Below are positions 35,525 through 45,500 of a stretch of 64,000 bases of DNA, in pieces; positions within the stretch are counted from its first letter, which is position 1, and each line of letters starts with the position of its first letter. This DNA comes from Anaerolineae bacterium (lineage in GTDB: Bacteria; Chloroflexota; Anaerolineae; Aggregatilineales; Aggregatilineaceae): NCBI GenBank assembly GCA_016926875.1, contig JAFGNU010000009.1:1-64000 (forward strand), written 5' to 3'. The notes under the pieces are model-generated. The model was not told the DNA's origin and made no database searches. It saw only the letters and a program-made list of their open reading frames with translations. Both the position numbers and the translations under genes were made by a program.

Positions 35525-37126
35525 ATGTGGGTAAAACTGTTTCGGAGTGTAACCAGCCTGGCACTGCTGGCGGCGATCCTGATCGTCACCGGTACGCCTG
35601 CCACCCCGGCAACCGCCCAGGACGCGCCGCCCAAACCGGGCATCTGTGACGGCGTGATCTGCGGACCGTCCGGGGAGTATACCGCGTCGTCTTTTGCCAC
35701 GATCAGCAACATCGACTGGGGCGCGTTCCCAACCGATACCGCGCGCGGGGACTACGCGCCGACCGGCGGCGGGCGCGAGATATTTGTCGCACCCGGCGGC
35801 AGTGACCAGCATGACGGGTCGCAGGGCGCACCGCTGGCGACGATCAATCACGCGGTTGAGATCGCACAGACCGGTGACGTGATCTGGGTTGCAGACGGCG
35901 AATACGCCATCGGGGAAGACTACGAATACGAAGCGCTGATCCTGAACACGCCCGGCATCATCCTGGCCGCCGCGACCATCGGCGGTGTGACGCTGGTCCC
36001 TGCCGGAGACAACGAACCGCCCGTCGTCGCCATCGCGGCGACTGCCGATGACCTGATCGTGGACGGTTTTGTGATCCAGGATTTCCGCTCGGTCGGTGTC
36101 GAGTTTGGCAACGTGAATACGCCGCAGCAGAACGTGCTGCTCAAGCACCTGTTGATCGAAAACACCGAAGAGGGCATTCGCTCGGCGTATGGCGGGAGCG
36201 GCTCGCAGCCGTTGATCGAGGGCCTGCTGATCTACGACGTCTGGCTGCGGGACATCTCGCTGATTGCGCTGCAATGCGGCGAAGGCCCGTGTAATGACAT
36301 GCGCTGGGAAGCGCTGCGCGTCGATATGCCCGGCGGGGACGAGGACAACTCTGGGGCGGACGCGCTGGCGATGGAATCCGGCGAGAACATCGTCGTATTC
36401 AATGTCGAGATCAGCGGCGCGGCAGGCGACGGGATCGACCTCAAAGCCTCGCGCGTGGCGGTCGCCAACGTGTACGTCCACGACATCGGGCGCAACGGGA
36501 TCAAGCTGTGGTACGGCGGCGACGTGATCAACGCCCTGGTGAATAACACGGGCGCGGATGCGGCGATTGTCTTTGATACGGGTGACAGCTACCGTATGCT
36601 GAATACCATCGTCGCGCGTCACAGTTGGGGCGACAGCGCCTATGCCATGACCGTCGCCTACGATCACCCCACCGATCCCGGCCAGCTTCAGATCATCAAC
36701 TGCGTTTTTTACCAGAATGCGGGCGCGGTGTGGGTATCGCCCGCCTTTGACCTGGACGTGCGCAACTCGGTGTTTTTTGGCTCCGGCAACGGCGAAGAAG
36801 TGGTCTGGGGCAATACGACAGTGGGCGAAGCAGCGGCCCCGATGGAAGCGCTCGAAACGGCGGGCGGCGGCGCGGATAACCTGGGCTTTGTGGATCCGCT
36901 GTTCGCCGATCCGAACGGCGGCGACTATTTCTGGCCGGATACCAGCCCGCTGCTGGATGCTGGAACCGACACCGTCGGCAGCGTCCCGGCCTTTGACCTG
37001 GTTGGCCAGCCGCGACTGGTTGGCGCGGGGATAGACCTCGGCCCGTGGGAAAAGCAGGAGCAGCCCGCCGCCGGGTGTGCGCCCTGCCAGGATGACCTGG
37101 CGACCGTCGTCTGCCTGCTGGATTAA
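35525..37126 (+). CDS. Secreted right-handed beta-helix protein
   Basis: 533 residues with a signal peptide (about 1-32, ending TATAQ). The segment EIFVAPGGSDQHDGSQGAPL then ATINHAVEIAQTGD is the DUF1565/parallel beta-helix entry motif; strand-turn repeats follow (ENIVVFNVEISGAAGDGIDL, VAVANVYVHDIGRNGIKLW). Such proteins bind or cleave polysaccharides; no lyase active site could be identified, so function stays open. Cysteines at both ends could close the helix. GGAAGGGG precedes the ATG. Confidence 0.8.
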   Translation: MWVKLFRSVTSLALLAAILIVTGTPATPATAQDAPPKPGICDGVICGPSGEYTASSFATISNIDWGAFPTDTARGDYAPTGGGREIFVAPGGSDQHDGSQGAPLATINHAVEIAQTGDVIWVADGEYAIGEDYEYEALILNTPGIILAAATIGGVTLVPAGDNEPPVVAIAATADDLIVDGFVIQDFRSVGVEFGNVNTPQQNVLLKHLLIENTEEGIRSAYGGSGSQPLIEGLLIYDVWLRDISLIALQCGEGPCNDMRWEALRVDMPGGDEDNSGADALAMESGENIVVFNVEISGAAGDGIDLKASRVAVANVYVHDIGRNGIKLWYGGDVINALVNNTGADAAIVFDTGDSYRMLNTIVARHSWGDSAYAMTVAYDHPTDPGQLQIINCVFYQNAGAVWVSPAFDLDVRNSVFFGSGNGEEVVWGNTTVGEAAAPMEALETAGGGADNLGFVDPLFADPNGGDYFWPDTSPLLDAGTDTVGSVPAFDLVGQPRLVGAGIDLGPWEKQEQPAAGCAPCQDDLATVVCLLD

Positions 37127-37227
37127 CGGTGTTCAATCGCTTATTGACCGTGGGGGCGGGGTCAGGGCAGCGCGTTCAAAGCGGGGTACAATGAAAGCAC
37201 ATCGACACAGCTAAAGGGACGCACAGC

Positions 37228-38736
37228 TTGACTCCAAACATCCGCGTTTGCCCAAACTGCGGCGCGCATGTGATGACCGGCGACGATCTCTGCCCGCGCT
37301 GCGATTATCCGCTCGACGCCCCGCCCCCGGTCCGCGCCGGTTCACCGGACATTGACCCGGTCGATGAACCGCTGCCCGGCGCGCAGGAACCCGAATCCGG
37401 CGAGCAGCCGGATCGCTTTGAGCTGCCGACAACTTCGCTGGATCAACCGGCGCCTGCAAACGATGACCAACCGCTCGAATCACCCGCCATCGCCGCGCCT
37501 GAACCGGAAACCGACCTCGACGCGGCGGCGGAAGTGATCGAGCCTGCTGAACCGGTTGAACCCGCCGAAGCCGTTGAGTTCATCGAGCTAAAAGCGCCGC
37601 CGGAACCCGACCTCGACGCGGCGGATGATGTGATCGAGCCTGCTGAACCGGTTGAACCCGCCGAAGCCGTTGAGTTCATCGAGCCGGAAGCGCCGCCGGA
37701 ACCCGACCTCGACGCGGCGGATGATGTGCTCGAACCTGCCAGACCGGTCGAACCCGCTGAAGCGGAACCGGTCCCAGAAGCGGGTGAAGCGGAGGACATC
37801 CCCGAACCGGCAGCGGACGCTGCCGACGCCAAAGCAACGCAGCGCTCGCAGCGCGAATCAGAGGCCCTGATCAACGTGATCGAAACGCTGCGGCGCATCG
37901 TCACCACCGCACCGCTGCCCTCCACCCGCCCGCCGGACGATTCGACCGCGTTTGATGCGTCGGCCACAACCAGGCGCCAGCCGTCCCGTGCATATATCAT
38001 CCCGCCCGCGCCCTATACGCCGCCGCCGGTTAAGGAAATACCGCTTTCGCCTCCGGCGATCATCGCGCCGCCGCCACCGCCCGCGCCCGCGTATACCCAG
38101 CCGGTCAACACCACCCCCTCGGCCAGTGCGTTTTTTGGGCAGCGTGTGCTGGAATACCGCCGGGGTGGCTACGAACTGCACAGCTACCTGCCCTACGAGG
38201 CGATCCTGTCACACGGCAAAGTGCTGAGCGCCGCCGGGTGGCTGATGGCGCTGGTATCGATTTCCGGGGCGCTGTGGTACGTGCTGATCCTGGCGCTGAG
38301 CGGCTTCCAGACGGACACGGTGTATCTCACGCTGGAAAGTGACGGGCAGTTGTATGAAGACGGTCCCGGCGCAGCGCACGTCCGGCGTGGGCGCGCACGC
38401 GCCGGGCGGCGGTGGAGCGTGTTCGGCGTGATCCTGTTCACGGTGTCATCGATGCTGGCGCTGCTGCTGGCGCTCATGGCCTGGGCCGCCCTGGATCGAT
38501 ACAAGCCGGAACTGCGCCAGGCGTACCCGGAAGTCACGCTGTTTGAGGGCGAGTTCAGCAGCGAAGCCGCCGATCCCGACCTGGTGAACACGATGAAAAA
38601 CGGCGTGGTTGCGTTCTCGGTGCTGGCAGGGATCGCGGTGGTAGGCATCTGGGGCGGGCTGACGCTGACCGTGATCGGCGCGGTGCACGCCAGCGCTTAC
38701 CATGCGAGCGTGCCGCCGCTGCCCGGCTGGCGGTGA
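37228..38736 (+). CDS. Zinc-ribbon protein with acidic repeats and membrane helices
   Basis: 502 residues from a TTG start, 9 bases after AAAGGG. Domains: zinc ribbon (CPNCG, then CPRCDYPL) at residues 6-30; a long acidic Pro/Glu region with three 32-residue repeats; a Pro-rich spacer; and three membrane helices in the last 170 residues (AAGWLMALVSISGALWYVLI, GVILFTVSSMLALLLALMAW, FSVLAGIAVVGIWGGLTL). The acidic region is probably disordered. It is of the same zinc-ribbon-plus-membrane kind as the product of the gene at 30908. Function unknown. Confidence 0.65.
   Translation: MTPNIRVCPNCGAHVMTGDDLCPRCDYPLDAPPPVRAGSPDIDPVDEPLPGAQEPESGEQPDRFELPTTSLDQPAPANDDQPLESPAIAAPEPETDLDAAAEVIEPAEPVEPAEAVEFIELKAPPEPDLDAADDVIEPAEPVEPAEAVEFIEPEAPPEPDLDAADDVLEPARPVEPAEAEPVPEAGEAEDIPEPAADAADAKATQRSQRESEALINVIETLRRIVTTAPLPSTRPPDDSTAFDASATTRRQPSRAYIIPPAPYTPPPVKEIPLSPPAIIAPPPPPAPAYTQPVNTTPSASAFFGQRVLEYRRGGYELHSYLPYEAILSHGKVLSAAGWLMALVSISGALWYVLILALSGFQTDTVYLTLESDGQLYEDGPGAAHVRRGRARAGRRWSVFGVILFTVSSMLALLLALMAWAALDRYKPELRQAYPEVTLFEGEFSSEAADPDLVNTMKNGVVAFSVLAGIAVVGIWGGLTLTVIGAVHASAYHASVPPLPGWR
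37513..37800 (+). repeat. Three 96-bp coding repeats
   Basis: Units begin at 37513, 37609 and 37705 and each encodes DLDAA..VIEPAEPVEPAEA-type sequence; the third diverges towards its end. The DNA identity is high, so the array is young and probably variable in copy number. Confidence 0.75.
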
Positions 38737-39408
38737 CTATTCTTGGGGAGGGTTTCTTGGAATCCCTGCCTGCTCCATTAGGCGCCTGAATGCTATTCCG
38801 ATCCTCTCAGCGTCTTTGTACAAGATGTCTTCAAACGTATTGAAGAACGCCATACTTAGTAGTTTCTGGATGCTCATGACGTTCTGTATGACCTCATCAA
38901 TTTCTTTCAATGTAGGCCACTCCAGATCATCAGATAATATGCTACGGTCGCTATGTGCTAGGCGCTTATCGCGTTGAGCTTTCAGCTTCTTGTATATACT
39001 ATCAACTTGAGCACTCTGTTTCTTTAAGTGCGTAATGATTGCCTGGAAGATGCCATCAGGATCGCTTGGTTTCAGATCATACTGTTTCAAGGCCGGTTCT
39101 TCACATACATAACCTGGGTTTTTCAATTCAATCTTATCTTGGTGGGCTTTCAGAAGACGTGATACCTCGCAAATAGACCGCTGTTTTTTCTTTTCTTGAA
39201 AGACGTTACATAGCGCCAAACTTAATCGAACAACACAGTGGTGCTGTATACACCCCATAAGTTCCCCATACTTGGATTCATTCAGGGCGGTTGCATATTC
39301 GCCAATCTCTACCAACAGTGTTCTGGCTTGTATTGCTGCATATAGATCGCGTCGAATACCTTCCTGAACGACATCCCGGAGTTTTTCCTGAGTATCAAAT
39401 TTAGACAC
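38737..39408 (-). CDS. HEPN/AbiU2-like protein, defence candidate
   Basis: 223 residues, almost all helical. Near residue 146 it has QRDKRLAHSD, an R-x5-H arrangement matching the RxxxxxH RNase signature of HEPN domains, as in the AbiU2-like family. HEPN proteins often cleave RNA in abortive infection or toxin-antitoxin systems. The GTG start has GAGG 8 bases upstream. The gene is AT-rich, is alone on its strand, has no visible antitoxin beside it, and ends directly against the preceding gene's stop. Function is inferred from a single motif and composition. Confidence 0.6.
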   Translation of the reverse strand: MSKFDTQEKLRDVVQEGIRRDLYAAIQARTLLVEIGEYATALNESKYGELMGCIQHHCVVRLSLALCNVFQEKKKQRSICEVSRLLKAHQDKIELKNPGYVCEEPALKQYDLKPSDPDGIFQAIITHLKKQSAQVDSIYKKLKAQRDKRLAHSDRSILSDDLEWPTLKEIDEVIQNVMSIQKLLSMAFFNTFEDILYKDAERIGIAFRRLMEQAGIPRNPPQE

Positions 39409-39656
39409 GGCAACACCTCACAAAACGGAAACAGCGTCACATTAGGTACTGCTGTTTCTCCAGCCAGGAAAGTATTATCCAAATTATACTCCTCTCCATT
39501 TTGCAGGACGCACCCCCTCGTTTGCACGCCCACCGGCAGCCGGTATTTTTCTCCTATCTTACCGGAATCAACCGGGTCGCCCGGCTTGATTTGTGCTATA
39601 CTACCCAACATAAAAAGCGTAAACTGTTCTTGCTGCACACGGTGAGGTGATACGAC

Positions 39657-40643
39657 GTGAAACACTTTCTGGATATTGCGGATTGGACTTCCGGCGATCT
39701 AGGCACGATGCTTGAGCTTGCCGTTGCGCTCAAGAAAGAGCACCGGTCGGGGGGCAACAAGCCCCTGCTAGCGGGTAAAGCCCTGGGCATGATTTTTCAG
39801 AAGCCGTCACTGCGTACGCGCGTCAGTTTCGAGATGGCTATGCAGCATGTCGGCGGGCACGCGCTGTATCTCAGCCCGCAGGAGATCGGGCTGGGCGAGC
39901 GTGAAAGCATCGCCGATGTCGCCCGCGTCTTGGGCGGCTATGTCGATATTATCATGGCGCGCACTTTTGATCATGATCATGTGCAGGAACTAGCGTGTTG
40001 GAGCCCGGTGCCGGTCGTTAACGGCCTGACCGATTACAGCCATCCCTGCCAGGTGATGGCCGATATGCTGACCATCTACGAATGCTTTGGCCGGTTGGAA
40101 GGGATTCGCCTGGCATACGTGGGCGACAGCAACAATGTGACCACCAGCCTGCTGATGGCGGCGGCGCAGTTTGGCCTGCACATGACGGTTGGCAGCCCGG
40201 ACGGCTATCAACCGTCAGAGGCGGCGCTGGACAAGGCGCGCGAACTGAGCCAGAACCAACTCAGCGTGGAAGTCACGACCGATCCGGCGGCGGCTGTCGC
40301 GGATGCCGACGTAGTGTATACGGATACCTGGACCAGTATGGGCCAGGAAGAAGAAGCTGAGCAGCGCCGCCAGGTATTCCCGCCCTACCAGGTCAACGAC
40401 GATCTGCTCAGTCATGCTGCCGATCACGCGATCGTGCTGCACTGCCTGCCCGCCCATCGCGGGGAGGAGATCACCGACGACGTAGCGGATGGGCCGCAGT
40501 CGCGGCTGTTCCAACAGGCGGAAAACCGCCTGCACGCACAAAAAGCCATACTTGTATATCTACTTCAGGAGGCAGCACAGATGGCAAAAAAAGGAAATAA
40601 AAAGGACAAGAAGGATAAGAAAGACAAGAAGAAAAAGAAATAA
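39657..40643 (+). CDS. argF: Ornithine carbamoyltransferase with lysine tail
   Basis: 328 residues. The carbamoyl-phosphate loop is KPSLRTR (Ser51-Arg55), followed by HPCQ at 129-132 and [10 protein letters not shown] for ornithine and phosphate. It makes citrulline from ornithine and carbamoyl phosphate in arginine synthesis, in the cytosol. The GTG start follows GAGGTGA. After the normal end of the family comes an unusual 20-residue tail from Met309 that is nearly all Lys, Asp and Gly. No other arg gene is near. Confidence 0.92.
   Translation: MKHFLDIADWTSGDLGTMLELAVALKKEHRSGGNKPLLAGKALGMIFQKPSLRTRVSFEMAMQHVGGHALYLSPQEIGLGERESIADVARVLGGYVDIIMARTFDHDHVQELACWSPVPVVNGLTDYSHPCQVMADMLTIYECFGRLEGIRLAYVGDSNNVTTSLLMAAAQFGLHMTVGSPDGYQPSEAALDKARELSQNQLSVEVTTDPAAAVADADVVYTDTWTSMGQEEEAEQRRQVFPPYQVNDDLLSHAADHAIVLHCLPAHRGEEITDDVADGPQSRLFQQAENRLHAQKAILVYLLQEAAQMAKKGNKKDKKDKKDKKKKK
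40581..40643 (+). CDS. Possible internal start: 20-aa lysine peptide
   Basis: Inside argF, AGGAGG at 40567-40572 lies exactly 8 bases before an in-frame ATG at 40581. This would make the polylysine tail ([11 protein letters not shown]..., 20 aa) as a separate peptide from the same message. Consensus ribosome binding sites inside coding sequences are not common, but whether it is used is unknown. Confidence 0.3.
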   Translation: MAKKGNKKDKKDKKDKKKKK

Positions 40644-40697
40644 ATGGAATGACCAGGGGTGACCAGTAGGTCAAAATGAGTGTTGTTAAGAAGTTGC

Positions 40698-40731
40698 GAG
40701 GGCGGGCATTGTCAGGTAATCGCCCGCCCTC
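40698..40731. terminator. Perfect 10-bp hairpin after argF
   Basis: GAGGGCGGGC (40698-40707) pairs with GCCCGCCCTC (40722-40731), 55 bases after the argF stop and 35 before the TPR gene. No T-run follows. Confidence 0.5.
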
Positions 40732-40766
40732 AATCCACCGGATACAGATGAAGGGTTAAGCGCGAG

Positions 40767-43019
40767 ATGCCTGGTAACCGTGCAATCTATGACCAAGCAA
40801 TGAACATGGGGCACAGCGCCGCCTGGGACCAGGAATGGGACCGGGCCATCGCGGCCTATGGGCGTGCTATCCAGGAATTCCCGGAAGACTCGGCAGCCCA
40901 CAACAGTCTGGGACTGGCCCTGTTACAGGCGCGCCGGTTGGAGGATGCGCTCAAGGTGTATACCCGCGCCCGCCAGCTTGCGCCCGACGATCCGATCCCG
41001 CTGGAAAAAAGCGCCGACGTGCTCGAACGGCTGGGACGCCTCAAGGAGGCCGCCCAGCAGTATGTGAACGTGGCCGAGGTCTACCTGGGCCAGCACGACA
41101 TGGAAAAAGCGATTGGCAACTGGGAACGCGCCACGCGCCTGACCTCCGGCCTGGTCAAGATTCACCAGCGGCTTGCACTGGCATACGAGCGTACCGGCCA
41201 GCGGCACAACGCGATCCGCGAGTACCTGACGCTGGCGTTCAACTTCCAGCGCGCCGACAGGACCGATATCGCCCTTCAGGCTGTGCAGCGCGCCCTGCGC
41301 ATTGATCCGCAGAATCCGCAGGCGCTCAATACGCTGCAAGCGCTTAAAAGCGGGTCGTTGATCTCGGTGGATGTATTGGAAGCAGGCGAAGGCGCGGCCC
41401 TCAAGCAGCGCGAGCCAAGCTTTGAACGCGTGTTTGACGAACCGCTGGTTACCGACCGCGAAGTTGGCGAGGCAGACCCGCGCGGCCCGCTGGGCGAGGC
41501 GATGGAAACAGCGCTGTCATCGCTGGCGATGTACGTCTTCGAGTCGGGCATGCAGGAGCCGGGCAGCCAGCAGGCGATCCAGGCCATCGAGTTCCAGCGC
41601 CAGGAGATAACCCCGGAGGCTGTCGGGTGGTACGAGCGCGCCCTGGCGAACAAGATGCGGCATCCGGCGGTGCATCTCAACCTGGGCGGGCTGCTGCTCG
41701 ACATGGAGCGCTGGGAGGATGCGATCAAGAACCTCGAACTGGCCAGCAGCGAACAATCGCTGTCTGCCGGGGCGATGCACGGTCTCAGCCAGGCCTACGC
41801 GGCGCTGGACAACCCCCGCGCGGCGGCTTTTCACCTGGTGCAGGCGCTGCGCCTGGTGGATGTTGGGCTGGCGATGAACCCGGACGAGGCCGGGCAGCTT
41901 TCGGCCATTTATGACAGGCTGACGGCCAGCATCGACAGCGCCGACCAATACCAGCTTACCAGCATGAACCGGCGTTTTCTGGAACTGCTGACCGGCCCGG
42001 ATTGGAAACAGCGAGTTGCCAAAACGCGCCGCCAGCTAGAAGAAGCGATCACGATTGAAGACCCCGAATCGCTGATCGACCTGGTGCCCTATATCAGCGA
42101 CCGGATCACCGAAGGGTTGAACCTGGTGGATGGCTATTTGCAGCAAGGGCTGTATACCCTGGCGACGGACCAGGCCCATTTTATGCTTGAATCCGCGTCG
42201 GATTACCTGCCGATCCACTGGCGCATGGGCAAAATCCTGTTGGAGCGCGGTCAGCTCGCCCAGGCGATTGAGAAATATAACCTGGTGGCGCGTACCTACC
42301 TGGTGCGCAAGGATCCCAACCGTTCCGCCGAGATTCTCCAGGAGGCCATCAGCATCGCGCCGATGGACACCAGTCTGCACCTCAGCCTGATCGATCTGTT
42401 CCAGCAGCAAGAGCGCTGGAACGATCTGCTTGAGCAGTATATTGAGTTGGCCGACGCATACTACCAACTGGCCGATCTGGACGACGCGCGCGACACATAC
42501 CAGCGAGCGGTGCGGTTGGCGCAGGAGATCGGCGCACCAAAAGAAAAAATCGCCCAGATTATGCACCATGTGGCCGATATTGATACCAGCCGCCTGGAGC
42601 TGCGGCAGGCAACACGCATCTACGAGGAAATCCGCAAGATGGTGCCCGAAGACGAACGCTCCCGCCGCGCGTTGGTAGACCTGAACTACCGGCTCAACGA
42701 CCCGATCTCGGCCATCCGCGAGCTGGACGGGCTGCTGCGTATTTACGCCCACCAGCGGCGCGCCAGCCAGATCATCCAGGTTTTGGAGGAGCATGTCACA
42801 CGCTATCCAAAGGATATGGCGCTGCGCTCGCGCCTGGCGGCGGTCTATCGCCAGACGGGCAACGTGTCGGAGGCGGTTGCACAGCTTGATTCGCTGGCGG
42901 AACTCCAGCTTGAAGCCGGTCTGCATCATGACGCGATGGTGACGATCCGGCGCATTATCGCGCTGAACCCGGAGCATATCCAGGACTACCAGCGTTTGTT
43001 ACATCAATTGAGTGGTTGA
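40767..43019 (+). CDS. Large TPR scaffold protein
   Basis: 750 residues, built almost wholly from TPR helical pairs; good examples are WDQEWDRAIAAYGRAIQEFP, AAHNSLGLALLQARRLEDAL and AVRLAQEIGAPKEKIAQIM. About a dozen repeats are visible with a divergent middle. There is no signal or membrane helix, so it is a cytosolic assembly platform. It precedes cdaA by 81 bases on the same strand, so a link with the c-di-AMP genes is possible but not shown. Confidence 0.82.
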   Translation: MPGNRAIYDQAMNMGHSAAWDQEWDRAIAAYGRAIQEFPEDSAAHNSLGLALLQARRLEDALKVYTRARQLAPDDPIPLEKSADVLERLGRLKEAAQQYVNVAEVYLGQHDMEKAIGNWERATRLTSGLVKIHQRLALAYERTGQRHNAIREYLTLAFNFQRADRTDIALQAVQRALRIDPQNPQALNTLQALKSGSLISVDVLEAGEGAALKQREPSFERVFDEPLVTDREVGEADPRGPLGEAMETALSSLAMYVFESGMQEPGSQQAIQAIEFQRQEITPEAVGWYERALANKMRHPAVHLNLGGLLLDMERWEDAIKNLELASSEQSLSAGAMHGLSQAYAALDNPRAAAFHLVQALRLVDVGLAMNPDEAGQLSAIYDRLTASIDSADQYQLTSMNRRFLELLTGPDWKQRVAKTRRQLEEAITIEDPESLIDLVPYISDRITEGLNLVDGYLQQGLYTLATDQAHFMLESASDYLPIHWRMGKILLERGQLAQAIEKYNLVARTYLVRKDPNRSAEILQEAISIAPMDTSLHLSLIDLFQQQERWNDLLEQYIELADAYYQLADLDDARDTYQRAVRLAQEIGAPKEKIAQIMHHVADIDTSRLELRQATRIYEEIRKMVPEDERSRRALVDLNYRLNDPISAIRELDGLLRIYAHQRRASQIIQVLEEHVTRYPKDMALRSRLAAVYRQTGNVSEAVAQLDSLAELQLEAGLHHDAMVTIRRIIALNPEHIQDYQRLLHQLSG

Positions 43020-43100
43020 CGTAATGGGCGTGTAATGTACATGGGACGGTTGGGGTAAAAGGAACTCAGGCCGCCCGCTGCGGGCAGCCGGTAGGATGCT

Positions 43101-43976
43101 ATGAGACTGATCTGGACGCTGGAAACATTTGGCTGGAACGATGTACCGGATGTGCTGGTAGTGGCGGCGATCATCTTTGCAGCCAGCCTGGTGATGCGCG
43201 GGACGCAGGCGATCCCGCTGCTGCGCGGCACGATCCTGGTGGTGTTGATCATCGCGTTTTTTGCCACGATACTGGATTGGATCGCGTTTCGCTGGCTGCT
43301 GAACAACGTGATCACGGCGGCGGCGTTTGCCATCCCGGTGATCTTCCAGCCGGAGCTGCGCCGCGCCCTGGAACGCGTGGGGCGGACCGGGACCGGGACA
43401 CTGTGGGGGCGCAATCCAACCTTTACCGAAAACGAGCAGATCATCGAGGATATTTGCGCGGCGGCGTCTCGCCTGTCCGAGCGGCGGCACGGTGCGCTGA
43501 TCGTGCTCGAACGGAATGATTCACTGGATGAATTCATCGATACAGGCGTCCCGTTGGACTGTGTGATCAGTCCCCAGTTGTTTCTGACGGTCTTCTGGCC
43601 CAAGACCGAACTGCACGACGGCGCGGTGATCATTCGAAAAGGCAAGGTGGCCAGCGCCGCGTCGGTGCTGCCGTTGTCGTCAGGGCGCAACCTGACCGAC
43701 CGCAAGCTTGGCACCCGGCACCGCGCCGGGCTGGGCATCAGCGAAATATCGGACGCATTGTGCGTGATTGTGTCAGAAGAAACGGGACGTATCTCGGTTG
43801 CTAACGGCGGGCGTATGATCCGCCGCCTGGATGCAAACCGGCTGCGCACGATCCTGAACGCGTTTTATACCGGCACGCGCTCAGAGAACCACTGGCTCGC
43901 GCTGCTCATCCGCGCCCGCAACGAACTGGCGCGGTTTGGCGGGCGCAATGACCGGGAAGGACGCCGCGCGGCCTGA
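43101..43976 (+). CDS. cdaA: Diadenylate cyclase CdaA
   Basis: 291 residues: three N-terminal membrane helices, a short coiled segment and the DAC domain with both catalytic signatures, DGA at 173-175 (LHDGAVII) and RHR at 206-208 (GTRHRAGLG). It makes the second messenger c-di-AMP from two ATP at the membrane. It is followed by the YbbR-domain partner gene, the conserved order for this system. The usual third gene, glmM, is not next; glmS is about 13 kb away. Confidence 0.94.
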   Translation: MRLIWTLETFGWNDVPDVLVVAAIIFAASLVMRGTQAIPLLRGTILVVLIIAFFATILDWIAFRWLLNNVITAAAFAIPVIFQPELRRALERVGRTGTGTLWGRNPTFTENEQIIEDICAAASRLSERRHGALIVLERNDSLDEFIDTGVPLDCVISPQLFLTVFWPKTELHDGAVIIRKGKVASAASVLPLSSGRNLTDRKLGTRHRAGLGISEISDALCVIVSEETGRISVANGGRMIRRLDANRLRTILNAFYTGTRSENHWLALLIRARNELARFGGRNDREGRRAA

Positions 43977-44073
43977 TCAGCCAGCTCAAAAACCGGGCAA
44001 GCGCTCGATCCCGTTATTGGTAACGTGTAACACGCCTGTGTCCGGAGATTCTGCAAAGGCAAACGAATAAACC

Positions 44074-45447
44074 ATGCGCGGCAACTCACTGCCTCAATTC
44101 ACGCTGCACAACCTGGGATGGATCACCGCCTCACTTTTGCTGGCGCTGGTAGTCTGGCTGGCTGCCACGATGTCGAACAACCCGGTCGAGCAGCGCGAGC
44201 TGGACCGGGTTCCCATTGTGATCCAACTGCCGGACGGGTACGTCCTGACTCGGCAGGTGACAACCACGATGGCGGAAGTAGTCCTACGCGCGCAAAAGAG
44301 CGAGTGGGACTTGATCGTGACCGATGATGTGCGCGTGACGGCTGCCTTGCGCGACATCGATGGACCGGGCGAGTACCGGGTTGAGCTGGAAGCCAGGGTA
44401 GAGTCACCGCGTCGTGGCAACGTCGCCGCCATCCGGCCCAGCACGCTGACGCTGGCAGTGGACCAGGAAGCCGAAAAGCTGGTGCCGGTGCGCGTCACGG
44501 TTGCCAAAGAGCCGCCGTTGGGCTACACCTACCCGTCCGACCTGGTGTGCAGCCAGACCGAAGTCACGGTGCGCGGCAGCCGCGAGAAGGTTGAGAGCGT
44601 GATCGCCGCCGAGGTCCGGCTGGTGCTCAGCGATGACCTGAACCCGGTGGTGAAAGAGGATCAGCCGTTGATCCCGGTGCAGGACGACGGGCGCGAGGTC
44701 AAAGGGGCGATTGTCCTCGAACCCGAAACGGTGGACTGCGAGGTCGAGATTCAAGCCCGCGAGGATGTGATCCAGGTGCGCGTGCTGCCCAACGTTGTTG
44801 GTGACCCGCCAGAGGGGTACATCTTTGATGGGCGAGTGGATGTTGAGCCGGAAACGGTCGGCGTGACCGGCACGCGGCGCGTGATCAACCAGTTGACGTC
44901 CGGGCTTGTTTCCACCCGGCCTATTGTGCTGACCGGCCACACCGCAACGTTCACCACCGAGATCGAGCTGGACTTACCCGAAGGCGCCATGCTTGTCCCG
45001 GAGGGCCAGATCATCCGGGTAACGGTGACGATCACATCTGTGCCGATCAGCCGCCGCTTTGATGGCATCCCGGTCGAGATCACCGGGCTGGATTCGATCC
45101 AGTTCCGTGCCAGCGGCTTACCTGATACGATGACGGTAGTCATGGTCGGCCCGCCGGACGCCTTGCCCGCGAGCGAAGACCTGCGCGTGATGGTCGACCT
45201 AAGCGGCCTGCCGCCCGGCAATCACCAGGTCAGCCCGCAGGGCAGCCTGGTAAGCGAAGAGGCGCTCAGCAGCGCAGTCACGATCAGCGTGCTGCCGGAA
45301 GAACTCAGCGTCACGATTGAGGCGCTGAATCCAACGCCCACACCCAGCCCGACGCCGACCGGTTCGCCGGATGTCCAACCAACCGCAGGCCAATCGCCGC
45401 AGGACAGCCTGCCCGCCGGAGAGCCAACGGCAACACTCGTACCGTAA
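44074..45447 (+). CDS. cdaR: YbbR-domain regulator of CdaA (CdaR)
   Basis: 457 residues: one N-terminal membrane helix (LGWITASLLLALVVWLAA), then repeated extracytoplasmic YbbR domains (recognisable by KLVPVRVTV, GYTYPSDLVCSQTEVTVRG and VGVTGTRRVI), and a Thr/Pro-rich tail (PTPTPSPTPTGSP). CdaR binds and modulates CdaA in Firmicutes. The pairing with cdaA supports the same role here. The Pro/Thr tail is less usual and probably disordered. Confidence 0.9.
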   Translation: MRGNSLPQFTLHNLGWITASLLLALVVWLAATMSNNPVEQRELDRVPIVIQLPDGYVLTRQVTTTMAEVVLRAQKSEWDLIVTDDVRVTAALRDIDGPGEYRVELEARVESPRRGNVAAIRPSTLTLAVDQEAEKLVPVRVTVAKEPPLGYTYPSDLVCSQTEVTVRGSREKVESVIAAEVRLVLSDDLNPVVKEDQPLIPVQDDGREVKGAIVLEPETVDCEVEIQAREDVIQVRVLPNVVGDPPEGYIFDGRVDVEPETVGVTGTRRVINQLTSGLVSTRPIVLTGHTATFTTEIELDLPEGAMLVPEGQIIRVTVTITSVPISRRFDGIPVEITGLDSIQFRASGLPDTMTVVMVGPPDALPASEDLRVMVDLSGLPPGNHQVSPQGSLVSEEALSSAVTISVLPEELSVTIEALNPTPTPSPTPTGSPDVQPTAGQSPQDSLPAGEPTATLVP

Positions 45448-45500
45448 CATTAAATAGTCAGTTTGTTCAAACGCATAACACTTAGAAGGAGGAAAATCGC

